Below, one piece after another: positions 16,136 to 24,636 of a DNA stretch of 64,000 nt; the first letter of the stretch is position 1, and every line of letters begins with the position of its first letter. The position numbers and the translations under genes are program-made. The DNA is from OLB7 sp966250335 (lineage in GTDB: Bacteria > Bacteroidota > Ignavibacteria > OLB7). The notes below the pieces were generated by a model, which was not told the origin of the DNA, did not search any database, and was given only the letters and a program-made list of their open reading frames with translations. The stretch lies in NCBI GenBank assembly GCA_966250335.1, contig CBINGZ010000004.1, positions 124,001 through 188,000 of the forward strand. Direction: 5' to 3'.

Positions 16136-17260
16136 ATGCTTGTCGACGGAATACCGACGCGGCCGATCCGCGTCGTCGGTGACGACCCTCCGGTCGTCCG
16201 TGTCATCGATCAACGGCTGCTGCCGTTCGAGCTGGCGGTTCGCGATCTGGCGACGCTGGAGGATGCCGTCGACGCCATCGGGTCGATGATGGTGCGCGGC
16301 GCCCCGCTGATAGGGGTGACCGCCGCGTACGGACTCTACCTGGCGGCGCGTGAGGCGCCCGCCGATCGGTTCGACGAACATGTACGCGACTCGGCCGCGC
16401 GGTTGAAGGGAACCCGTCCCACCGCCGTGAACCTGGCCTGGGCGATCGACAGGCAGTTCGCCGAGATCGACCCCGCCGCCTCGATCCCTGAAAAGATCGC
16501 ATCGCTCCGCGCGAGCGCCGATCGTATCGCGGAGGAGGATGCCGAGCAGTGCAGAATGATAGGGGAGCACGGTCTGGAGCTGATCCGTGAGATCAGCCGC
16601 CGGAAGGGGGGGGGCCGCGTGAACATCCTGACGCACTGCAACGCCGGCTGGCTTGCCTGCGTCGACTACGGCACCGCCACCGCTCCCATCTACCTTGCTC
16701 ATGACGAGGGGATCGACATCCATGTCTGGGTCGATGAGACCCGTCCCCGGAACCAGGGGGCTCGCCTTACGGCCTGGGAGCTCGCCAACCACGGCGTTCC
16801 TCACACGCTCATCGTCGACAACGCGGGAGGGCATCTGATGCAGCACGGGATGGTCGACGCCGTCATCGTCGGCTGCGACAGGGCCACCGTCACGGGAGAC
16901 GTCTGCAACAAGATCGGGACCTACCTGAAGGCGCTCGCCGCGAACGACAACGGCGTCCCCTTCTACGTCGCCGTCCCATCCTCAACTTTCGACTTCACGA
17001 TGCGCGACGGCGTTCGGGAGATTCCGATCGAGGAACGGGAACCGGGAGAAGTGCGGTTCTTCGAGGGGGCCCCCGAGGGATCTCCATCGGAGGTCGGCAG
17101 GGTGATGACCGCGCCGGCGAAGACCCCGGTCGCGAACTACGGCTTCGACGTCACCCCCGCGCGGCTCGTGACGGCGCTGATTACCGAACGGGGGGTCTGC
17201 GCCGCGAACGAGACCGGGATACGGGAACTCTTCATGGAGGTAGCGCATGACGATCGATGA
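16136..17260 (+). CDS. mtnA: S-methyl-5-thioribose-1-phosphate isomerase
   Basis: 374 residues from ATG 16136. Upstream in-frame ATGs at 16028 and 15911 would give an unusually long protein. MtnA converts methylthioribose-1-phosphate to methylthioribulose-1-phosphate in methylthioadenosine salvage. Family blocks are all present: MVRGAPLIGVTAAYGLYLAA, the active-site Cys in ILTHCNAGWLACVDYG, DETRPRNQGARLTAWEL, and the catalytic Asp in VIVGCDRATVTGDVCNKIGT. The related eIF2B-like RuBP isomerases are excluded by the strong THCNAG match. It overlaps the next gene by 14 bases, suggesting coupling. Confidence 0.93.
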   Translation: MLVDGIPTRPIRVVGDDPPVVRVIDQRLLPFELAVRDLATLEDAVDAIGSMMVRGAPLIGVTAAYGLYLAAREAPADRFDEHVRDSAARLKGTRPTAVNLAWAIDRQFAEIDPAASIPEKIASLRASADRIAEEDAEQCRMIGEHGLELIREISRRKGGGRVNILTHCNAGWLACVDYGTATAPIYLAHDEGIDIHVWVDETRPRNQGARLTAWELANHGVPHTLIVDNAGGHLMQHGMVDAVIVGCDRATVTGDVCNKIGTYLKALAANDNGVPFYVAVPSSTFDFTMRDGVREIPIEEREPGEVRFFEGAPEGSPSEVGRVMTAPAKTPVANYGFDVTPARLVTALITERGVCAANETGIRELFMEVAHDDR

Positions 17261-17870
17261 AGGATATATCAAGTTCCACTGCGATCTGACCCCCGGAACG
17301 GGGCCGGCGCGGAGCGACGTGGCAGAGCTGATCGAGTGGCGCAATCATCTCTATCGTGTCGGGCTTATCGGAGCATATCCGGACGGGATAGGGTTTGGAA
17401 ATATCAGTATGCGATGCGGTGACGGCGACCGCTTTCATATCAGCGGAACGCAGACCGGAAACATCGCGGAGCTGGACGAACGGCATTTCACCCTGGTCAC
17501 CCGGTTCGACTTCCCCTCCAACAGCCTTGCCTGCACGGGGGAGCTGAAAGCGTCGTCGGAGTCGCTGACCCATGCCTCGGTCTACGTCAACGATCGCTCG
17601 ATCGGCGCGGTCATCCATGTCCATCATCTCCCCGCCTGGTCCGCGCTTCTCGGCAGGCTTCCGACCACTCTCGAGTCGGTCCCCTACGGGACGCCGGAGA
17701 TGGCCGGGGAGGTGAGCCGTCTCTTCCGCGAGAGCGACGTATCGGAGCGGAGGATCTTCGTCATGGGGGGGCATCGTGAGGGGATCATCGCGTTCGGCGC
17801 CGATCTGGACGAGGCGGGCGCCGTGCTGGTCGGCGAGCTGCGGGAGTATCTTCAGCCCGTGAAATCCTGA
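17247..17870 (+). CDS. Class II aldolase/adducin-family protein, probably in MTA salvage
   Basis: 207 residues. The fold is recognised from GIGFGNISMR, SGTQTGNIAEL, the Glu of KASSESLTHA (the catalytic acid/base position of fuculose aldolase), the zinc ligands in AVIHVHHLPAW, and a third possible His in GGHREGIIAFG. It overlaps mtnA, so the substrate is plausibly methylthioribulose-1-phosphate. It could be a dehydratase (MtnB) or an aldolase of the DHAP-shunt type. The length suits either. No mtnC/mtnD genes lie nearby, which slightly favours the shunt. Specific function is inference; the family is secure. Confidence 0.85.
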   Translation: MTIDEGYIKFHCDLTPGTGPARSDVAELIEWRNHLYRVGLIGAYPDGIGFGNISMRCGDGDRFHISGTQTGNIAELDERHFTLVTRFDFPSNSLACTGELKASSESLTHASVYVNDRSIGAVIHVHHLPAWSALLGRLPTTLESVPYGTPEMAGEVSRLFRESDVSERRIFVMGGHREGIIAFGADLDEAGAVLVGELREYLQPVKS

Positions 17871-17946
17871 CCTACGCGCCGCGATATTTCTAGGCAGAAG
17901 GCGCGCGGCGGAGAGCCGGCGGGCCGATTTCATCAGCCAGGTGATC

Positions 17947-18615
17947 ATGCAGGAACAGGACTCATTTCCCTATCGGATCCGAGGCTACGAGCCCGGGATC
18001 TACGTCGAACTTTATCTGCCGAAGCGGTCACGCTATCAGGGGCGTCTCTACGAGACCCTCACGCGCGGATTCGATCCGGACGAAGTGCGGAGACACTTCA
18101 CCGATCCGGCCAAGCGACCCCAGATCATGGAGTTCCTCCGCTCCTACGCGGCCGAGGTCGATCTGGATGAACGGGTGGAGGGGATCGAGCCGTTCTACCG
18201 AGGCTACTCCATGTACGAGGTCGACGGCGTCTTCTACTCGCCGGAACGGAAGACGATCGAGGAACGCGCCCAGATCATCAGGATGATGTTCATCCCCGAT
18301 ATGGAACGGATGCGCGCCTACGCCCCCGAGCTGGAAATGTCTCGGATCAGAAAGATTGTCAGACGATATTTCGAGGAAGGACGCGACGGCTTCGAGAGGC
18401 CGGATGAACTGCCGACGCCGCTGCTGAAACATATATCGGACTGGGTGGACGACATCGGTCTCTTCCTGTTCGGATATATCGTCTTCGAACTCTGCGTCAA
18501 GATCGACGAGCTCAACGCCGACGATCAGGGGGAACTGGAGGAGGAGATCTGGCTCTCGTCGTTCTGGGATCTGAGGCTCAACCGCGTGAAGCTCACCAGC
18601 CTGCGACACGGATAG
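17947..18615 (+). CDS. Hypothetical cytoplasmic protein
   Basis: 222 residues from ATG 17947; a GTG two codons earlier is also possible. I do not recognise the family. It is rich in charged residues and predicted helices, with no signal peptide or membrane segment. Notable stretches are YEPGIYVELYLPKRSRYQGR at the start, YRGYSMYEVDGVFYSPERKT in the middle, and VDDIGLFLFGYIVFELCVKI near the end, followed by an acidic patch. It follows the mtnA-aldolase pair by 76 bases on the same strand, so it may be cotranscribed. Codon use matches the neighbours. Confidence 0.7.
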   Translation: MQEQDSFPYRIRGYEPGIYVELYLPKRSRYQGRLYETLTRGFDPDEVRRHFTDPAKRPQIMEFLRSYAAEVDLDERVEGIEPFYRGYSMYEVDGVFYSPERKTIEERAQIIRMMFIPDMERMRAYAPELEMSRIRKIVRRYFEEGRDGFERPDELPTPLLKHISDWVDDIGLFLFGYIVFELCVKIDELNADDQGELEEEIWLSSFWDLRLNRVKLTSLRHG

Positions 18616-18652
18616 CCCTCACTGCCGTCGTTCATTCTTGGAGATATCGATC

Positions 18653-20188
18653 ATGCGACGCCTGCTGCTTGCTCTCCTCTTCTGGCTGCCGGTTGCCCTG
18701 AACGGGGCCGGGGCGCAGGAGGTCAGGATGACCCCCGCGCTCGACCTCGGCCTCAAACCGCAGAAGATGCTCGTCCCCACGAAATTCAAGGGGCTGATCG
18801 ACAGCGGTCTCACCGTCTATCTTCCGGAAGGACTTACGGCAAGGATCTTTCAGGTCGGCGGGGGGATCAGGCGTCCCAGATTCATGGCCTGGGGACCGGA
18901 CAGCATCCTGCATGTCGTCTGTGAATACTCCAAGGTCTGGGCCCTCCCCGACAGGGATCACGACGGCGCGGCCGATACGGCGCTTCTGGTGGCTCAGAAT
19001 ATCGTGGGGGGTGATATCGAGTTCCACGACGGCGCGATGTATGCAGACGGCGGCGACAAGATTCTGAAGCTTGAGGATAACGACAAGGACGGAGTCTACG
19101 AGACCCGGACCACGCTGATCGCCGATCTCCCCGCCCACGGGAATCATCCTCTCCATTCCATCGCGATCGACCCGGAACGGGGGAAGATCTATATCACCAC
19201 GGGATCTTCCTGTAACGTCTGCCGCGAGGAGCGGCGGGCGATCATCGGGGAGTACGATCTGGACGGAACGGAAGGACGCACGTTCGCGCGCGGGACGCGG
19301 AATCCGGTCGGGATCGTCAGACATCCCCGCACCGGACGGATCTGGGCCACCAACAACGGCAGCGACCAGATGGGAAACGATATTCCTCCCGAATGGGTCG
19401 ATCTGGTTCGTGACGGCGGCTTCTACGGCTATCCCTACGCCTATGCCGACAAGGTCTACTTCAACCTCGGGCTCGGGGCCCCCGGGGACTACCGGGCGCT
19501 CCTCCCGCTTACGGCTACCGACAGCGCGCTCGTCGGCTCGATGGTCCAGCCGGCCGCCCTCGTGCTGGCGCATTCGGCTCCGCTTGCGATCGATTTCGCC
19601 AACGGATCGTTCCCCGAGCGATTCAGGAACGGAGCGTTCGTTGCTCTGCACGGATCGTGGAACAGATACCCGGCCAGCGGTCACAAGGTCGTCTACCTCG
19701 GGTTCGAGAACGACGCCGACACCACGGCCGACTACATCGCCGACTTCTTCACCGGGTTCATGACCGACTCGCTCAAGCAGCCGACCTGGAGATGGGGGCG
19801 ACCCGCCGGGATCGCCGTCGACCACCGTTCGAATCTCTACGTCGGAAGCGACGATCCGCTGGAGTTCATCGCCGTCGTCTCTCCGGCATCGACGAACGGA
19901 GCGCCGACGGTGGGGGCGGAGCCGGAACGGGCGCGGCTCCATCGCAATACGCCGAATCCCGTGGTCGCTCCGACCCTTGTACGCTTCACTCTCCCCCGTG
20001 CCGGGAATGTCATGCTGCGACTCTTCTCCTCCACGGGCGACATGGCCGCCGTTCTCGCCGACGGAAGGTTCGAGGAAGGGGAGAACAGTGTGGAGCTCGA
20101 TCCCTCACGGCTCCCCAGCGGCGTCTATCTCTGCAGACTGAGATGGGAGGGGGGTGAGGAACAGGAGACGATGGTGGTTCTCCACTGA
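18653..20188 (+). CDS. Secreted sorbosone/PQQ-dependent sugar dehydrogenase-like protein with T9SS sorting domain
   Basis: 511 residues from ATG 18653, at a signal peptide (MRRLLLALLFWLPVALNGAG), with GGAG 11 bases upstream. A TTG 15 bases before is rejected. The six-bladed propeller (about 50-400) resembles sorbosone dehydrogenase and soluble glucose dehydrogenase: HPLHSIAIDPERGKIYITTG, SCNVCREE, RGTRNPVGIVRHPRTGRIWA, and RDGGFYGYPYAY. A Ca-type DRDHDGAAD loop lies at about 102-110. The C-terminal 90 residues are a sorting domain ending SGVYLCRLRWEGGEEQETMV. The enzyme would oxidise sugars at the cell surface if PQQ is available. No pqq synthesis genes are in view. Confidence 0.85.
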   Translation: MRRLLLALLFWLPVALNGAGAQEVRMTPALDLGLKPQKMLVPTKFKGLIDSGLTVYLPEGLTARIFQVGGGIRRPRFMAWGPDSILHVVCEYSKVWALPDRDHDGAADTALLVAQNIVGGDIEFHDGAMYADGGDKILKLEDNDKDGVYETRTTLIADLPAHGNHPLHSIAIDPERGKIYITTGSSCNVCREERRAIIGEYDLDGTEGRTFARGTRNPVGIVRHPRTGRIWATNNGSDQMGNDIPPEWVDLVRDGGFYGYPYAYADKVYFNLGLGAPGDYRALLPLTATDSALVGSMVQPAALVLAHSAPLAIDFANGSFPERFRNGAFVALHGSWNRYPASGHKVVYLGFENDADTTADYIADFFTGFMTDSLKQPTWRWGRPAGIAVDHRSNLYVGSDDPLEFIAVVSPASTNGAPTVGAEPERARLHRNTPNPVVAPTLVRFTLPRAGNVMLRLFSSTGDMAAVLADGRFEEGENSVELDPSRLPSGVYLCRLRWEGGEEQETMVVLH

Positions 20189-20560
20189 TCTCGACGAGCC
20201 TTCAGCGGTTGAGAGAAAGGGCGTGTAAGGAACACGCCCTTCGTCGTTCATATCGGCCGGTCGATCCGTTCGGACCGTCGCGTTACCATTTCCATCCGTC
20301 CGGGATTCTTCCGTAGGGGGAAAAATCTGCTCGTCCGGTCGGAGGGCGTTCAACCATCGGCCCGATGCCGCGTCTTCGCCGGGGAACCGGCCGACGGTTA
20401 CAGTCTCTAACGCTCCGTCCCCTTCGCAGGGCGCCGGAGAAAACGAGACTGCCCCCCTTCGTTTCGACACCTTTCCTTCCGGACGTCGCATCCCTCCGCG
20501 GGTTTCCCGCGGGAGGTATCGCTCCCGTCGAGTCCTATCGAACATTTCCGGAGATACAGC
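20189..20560 (+). other. Intergenic leader upstream of the DUF1800 gene
   Basis: 372 bases without a gene. Apart from a terminator at 20217-20247, a stem-loop (20493-20516, CCTCCGCGGG-TTT-CCCGCGGGAGG with one bulge) sits 45 bases before the DUF1800 start, probably in its 5' untranslated region. No conserved riboswitch or promoter consensus was recognised. Confidence 0.45.
20217..20247 (+). terminator. Terminator of the sugar-dehydrogenase-like gene
   Basis: AAGGGCGTG (20217-20225) pairs with CACGCCCTT (20233-20241) around a 7-base loop, 28 bases after the stop. The T-tract is poor. Confidence 0.6.
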
Positions 20561-22198
20561 ATGGACCGTAGAAACTTCATGACGTTCACCGCCCCCAGGT
20601 CGCGCTCATCGCGCGGCGAGGAGCCGCTGTCGCACAGGCAGAACGGCCGGAGCGCGGGGAATCCGCCCGCATTTCTGCGTCGCAGCAGCACCGGGCTGGA
20701 GCCGTACGGCGGGCCGTTCGAGTACGCGCAGGCAGCGCATCTGCTGCGTCGTACGATGGTCGGTCCGAGGGACGCGGAGATCAGGCAGGCCGTCCGCGAC
20801 GGTCTGGACGCCACGGTCAAGAAACTCCTGACGCCGTTCCAGCCCGATCTGACCATGATTCAGAGCTTCGCGGGGCAGGATGTACGGTTGCGACCCGACA
20901 CCGCCGAGGGGCTCGAGGCGTTCCAGACCGAGCTCTTCGGCTACCGTGAGCTGCTCCTTCGCTGGTGGCACCGCACCATCGCCCTCTCGCCGGTCTCGAT
21001 CCAGGAACGGATGACGATCTTCTGGCACAACCACTTCACCAGCGAGCTGCAGGTGGTGAACTTCCCGCAGTGGATGCACGGCCAGAACCAGTTGCTCCGC
21101 GCCGACGGCCTTGGAAACTTCAGGCAGTTCGCCAAGGATGTCACGAAGGATATGGCGATGCTGATCTATCTGGACAACATCAAGAACTCCAAGCGTCCGG
21201 GCAAGAACAGCATCAACGAGAACTACGCCCGCGAGCTGATGGAGCTCTTCACCTGCGGGGTGAGCGACTGGAGCGGCAACCCGAACTACACCCAGCAGGA
21301 TGTCGGCGAGGCGGCGCGCGCGCTCAGCGGCTACCAGGGGACGCCGATCTCCAAGGGGCAGCCCGGCACCTACGCCGGTCTGCAGAGCCAGTGGGTCCAG
21401 AGCTTCTGGGATTCCGGTTCCAAGACGATCATGGGAAAGAGCGGCAACTGGAAGCCGGAGGATGTGGTCGATATCATCCTCTCCGAGCGCGCCGACCAGA
21501 CCGCGAAATTCGTCTGCGAAAAACTCTACCGTGCCTTCATCTACGATATCGCGGACCGGATCGTGGTGACCGAGATGGCGGAGACGTTCAGAACATCGAA
21601 CTGGGAGATTCGTCCCGTGATCGACCAGCTTCTGCGGAGCGCGCATTTCTACGACGAGACCAACGTCGGCGCCCTGCAGAAAAGCCCCGTGGATTATATG
21701 ATCGGCATGATCCGGGGAATGGGAATCACATCGGTTCCCGATCTGGAGATGACCGGAAGCGGTCGGGGATCGCAGGATCTCCGCAACCGCCTTTCCTCCA
21801 TCGGCATGGTGCTGTTCGATCCGCCGAACGTCAAGGGATGGCCCGCCGGGCGGACGTGGGTAAGCACGTCGACCCTCCCGATACGCCAGAAGTTCGCCAT
21901 CGACGTGGCCAACGGAGCGCTGAAGGCACGTCAGAACACGATCTACATGTTCGATCCGGTCGCCTTCGCCAAGACGTTCCCGGACTACGACGACATCCAC
22001 AAGCTGAGCGCGAACATGGCGAACTTCCTCCTCAACATCCCACCCTCCGCCAGGGAATCCGAATCGCTCTACGATGCGTTACTGGACGGCGGAAAGGATT
22101 ACGAATGGGACATCGACAACCCGGACCAGAAGGCGGCGTCGAGAATCAGGAAGTTCATCGTCGTTGCGGTCCAGCTTGCCAAGTTCCAGCTCTACTAG
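20561..22198 (+). CDS. DUF1800 family protein
   Basis: 545 residues. The family is recognised by EYAQAAHLLRRTMVGPRDAE, ERMTIFWHNHFTSELQVVN, NSINENYARELMELFTCGVS, QDVGEAARALSGYQ and the late VKGWPAGRTWVSTSTLP. The N-terminus MDRRNFMTF has the paired arginines usual in this family but lacks a clear hydrophobic core, so export by Tat is doubtful. It precedes a DUF1501 gene by 39 bases. These two families are very often neighbours and are thought to act together in envelope or polysaccharide processes. The biochemical activity is unknown. No sorting domain is present here, unlike its partner. Confidence 0.92.
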   Translation: MDRRNFMTFTAPRSRSSRGEEPLSHRQNGRSAGNPPAFLRRSSTGLEPYGGPFEYAQAAHLLRRTMVGPRDAEIRQAVRDGLDATVKKLLTPFQPDLTMIQSFAGQDVRLRPDTAEGLEAFQTELFGYRELLLRWWHRTIALSPVSIQERMTIFWHNHFTSELQVVNFPQWMHGQNQLLRADGLGNFRQFAKDVTKDMAMLIYLDNIKNSKRPGKNSINENYARELMELFTCGVSDWSGNPNYTQQDVGEAARALSGYQGTPISKGQPGTYAGLQSQWVQSFWDSGSKTIMGKSGNWKPEDVVDIILSERADQTAKFVCEKLYRAFIYDIADRIVVTEMAETFRTSNWEIRPVIDQLLRSAHFYDETNVGALQKSPVDYMIGMIRGMGITSVPDLEMTGSGRGSQDLRNRLSSIGMVLFDPPNVKGWPAGRTWVSTSTLPIRQKFAIDVANGALKARQNTIYMFDPVAFAKTFPDYDDIHKLSANMANFLLNIPPSARESESLYDALLDGGKDYEWDIDNPDQKAASRIRKFIVVAVQLAKFQLY

Positions 22199-22237
22199 TC
22201 GTCGCGGGTTCGAACAATATCACTATGAGATAATACC

Positions 22238-23770
22238 ATGAAGCGCAGAACTTTCATACAGCGTCTTGCGGCGACCGGAATCGTGCTCCCGGTGACCATG
22301 GGATTCCCGCGCGTCCGCGCCTTCGCCAAGGCCCCTTCCGGGTCGCCGTTCATGCGGATCATGTCGGCCACGAACGACAACGTCCTGGTCATGATCCGTC
22401 TGGCGGGGGGGAACGACGGCCTGAACACGGTTGTGCCGTTCGAGAACGACGTCTACTACAACAGCCGCACGGGGGATGATCTGGCGATCGCCAGGGATAC
22501 GGTGGTGCGGCTCTCCGATTCCGGCACGCTGGGGCTGCATCCCGGTCTGGCCGCGCTGGCGCCGCTTTATCAGGAACGGAAGGTCTCGATCATCCAGAAC
22601 GTCGGGTATCCCAACCAGAACCTGTCGCATTTCCGCTCCACCGATATCTGGCTCTCCGGTTCCGACTGGGACGTCTATGAGGATGCCGGATGGTACGCCC
22701 GGCATCTCGAACATCGATATCCCGACTATCCCGAGGTGCTGCCGACCGATCCGTTCGCGATCGAACTGGGGACATATCTCAGCACGACGCTGATCGGAGA
22801 CAGGAACAACATGGGGGTCGCGGTCGCCGATCTCTCCTACGTTCCGGGGCAGCCCGATCCCGATCCGGTGAACCAGACGCACGAAGGGGAGGAGGAAGCG
22901 TACGTTCGCGAGATAGCGCGACAGTCGAACATCTTCTCCACCTCGATCATCGCCGCCGGACTGAAGCAGTTGACGAACAAGGCGACCTACCCGACCGGCA
23001 ACGCCCTGGGGACCGCGCTCTCCGCGATCTCACGGCTGATAGCGGCGGGGCTCAAGACGCAGATGTATATCGTGAACGTGGGGGGATACGACACTCATTC
23101 CAACCAGATCACGGTCCAGGCGGGGCTGCACAAGATGTTCGCCGACGCCGTGGCCGCGTTCCAGCGCGATCTGGAGGCGTTCGGCACCGACACTCGGGTC
23201 AGCACAATGACGGTGAGCGAGTTCGGGCGCCGTCTGGCAAGCAACGGGACCGGCACCGACCACGGCTCGGCCGCCCCTCAGTTCGTGATCGGTTCGGGAG
23301 TCATCGGCGGCATCATCGGAAACGATCCGAACCTGACCGATCTGGAAGGGCCTGGAAATATCAGGATGCAATACGATTTCCGGCAGATGTACGCGTCGGT
23401 GCTGGGGCAGTGGTACGGCGCGGAGGAGGACGAGATAACCTCGGTGGCGCTGCCGAGACATTTCGATCAGCTTCCGATATTCAAGGTCGCGGCCAGCGGC
23501 GTCCCCGGCTCCGATGCCGTGGCGATGGAGCTGGGGCAGAACTTCCCCAACCCCGCGTCGAACGGCACCACGATCCCGGTGACCGGCGTCGGCGCCGACG
23601 CGCGACTGACGATCCACGGCCTGGACGGACGCCTCTATCACGAGCAGCGTGTGGCGCCCGGAGAGATGTCGGTCTACTTCGATACGAAGGCGCTCCCCGC
23701 AGGACGATATATCTATGCGCTGACCTCGGGAGGGATACGGCGTACGATGTCGATGACGGTGGTGAAGTAG
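22238..23770 (+). CDS. DUF1501 family protein with Tat signal and T9SS sorting domain
   Basis: 510 residues. The twin-arginine signal is MKRRTFIQRLAATGIVLPVT. The DUF1501 (sulfatase-like alkaline phosphatase fold) blocks are MIRLAGGNDGLNTVVPF, LGLHPGLAALAPLYQERKVS, NVGYPNQNLSHFRSTDIW, YDTHSNQ and the metal-site-like TDHGSAAPQFVIG. The end (about 425-510) is a sorting domain finishing RYIYALTSGGIRRTMSMTVV. It is partnered with the upstream DUF1800 gene. The protein should be translocated folded by Tat and then handled by the type IX machinery. The substrate is unknown. A terminator follows 39 bases after the stop. Confidence 0.92.
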   Translation: MKRRTFIQRLAATGIVLPVTMGFPRVRAFAKAPSGSPFMRIMSATNDNVLVMIRLAGGNDGLNTVVPFENDVYYNSRTGDDLAIARDTVVRLSDSGTLGLHPGLAALAPLYQERKVSIIQNVGYPNQNLSHFRSTDIWLSGSDWDVYEDAGWYARHLEHRYPDYPEVLPTDPFAIELGTYLSTTLIGDRNNMGVAVADLSYVPGQPDPDPVNQTHEGEEEAYVREIARQSNIFSTSIIAAGLKQLTNKATYPTGNALGTALSAISRLIAAGLKTQMYIVNVGGYDTHSNQITVQAGLHKMFADAVAAFQRDLEAFGTDTRVSTMTVSEFGRRLASNGTGTDHGSAAPQFVIGSGVIGGIIGNDPNLTDLEGPGNIRMQYDFRQMYASVLGQWYGAEEDEITSVALPRHFDQLPIFKVAASGVPGSDAVAMELGQNFPNPASNGTTIPVTGVGADARLTIHGLDGRLYHEQRVAPGEMSVYFDTKALPAGRYIYALTSGGIRRTMSMTVVK

Positions 23771-23809
23771 AAGATTCGTTGTTCGATATGGAGGTCCCGG
23801 CATGCCCTT

Positions 23810-23836
23810 CGTTAATGCGGAGGGCATGCTTATTAG
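23810..23836 (+). terminator. Terminator after the DUF1501 gene
   Basis: GCATGCCCT (23810-23818) pairs perfectly with AGGGCATGC (23821-23829), then TTATTAG. The printed loop is only two bases, so the last pairs must open; it lies about 40 bases after the stop. Confidence 0.55.
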
Positions 23837-24636
23837 CGCCTCGGCATTTCCGGTGAAGGCTCAATCGTTTTCCCACAGGTCCAGCAGATCGGCCAGACTA
23901 TCACCTACTCTTGTCATGGTAGCCTCCGACACTCTCCCGCAAAAGCTCTGCAACCGCAGGATACTAATACATCGGACCTGGTGGCATAATACGAAGCTCC
24001 GTTTCGTAAGCCCTCCTTCGGGAGGATTGATCGCAACGAGATGCGGTATGTTCCGCTCCGTTCCGGTGCTCCTCCTTCCATCCCTTTGCGTCATTCTGCA
24101 GTTCCGCATAATACTCGTTAAGAGCATCGATGCGGGCGTTGCTCGCTTCGACCGTGTTGTTCGCATCGCGCTTCCGACGCTTCGGGTGCTCAACCACCGC
24201 TACCTGTCGCGACCATAGCGCTTTGATAATAGCGTGACGTATTGCTTCGGCTCTGGTCGAGAACTGCTTGATAGAGGGTTGGAGGCCTCGGAATCCCACT
24301 ATTCTCATATGCACGGGCCACCTCGAATTAATATTCATAACTGCATTCGTACCAATCTGCCGTCGTACTGTTATCTAACCGTCCTTTCTGTTGTCGATCA
24401 TTCCATTCGCCTCACGTTGCGTGTCAACTTCCGGTACGGTTTGATGGGTGACATCCATCGCCTGCAATCACCACGACAATTTCTACTCCGACGTACTTCC
24501 AGCGGCAACACTAGCTACAGTATGTCGATAGACGCTCCAAGCAAAAAGGGTAGTGCATTGTTCACAATCCAAGGCGTGCAATTGCTGAATTCCTTCAGAA
24601 ATCGAAGCCTTTATGTGTGCTTTATCCCGCACAATG
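23837..24636. other. AT-richer region with only degenerate reading frames
   Basis: About 800 bases with no convincing gene and lower GC than either neighbour. On the minus strand, 24338-23964 reads an open frame of 124 codons (with RAEAIRHAIIKALWSRQVAV and RIDALNEYYAELQNDAKGWK). An overlapping frame ends at 23861 with RVGDSLADLLDLWEND. A third short frame, 24632-24483 (GTG start, 49 codons), contains KASISEGIQQLHALDCEQCT. The protein-like but broken character suggests the relics of one or two small acquired genes cut by frameshifts. I recognise no family, so none is called as a gene. Confidence 0.35.
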
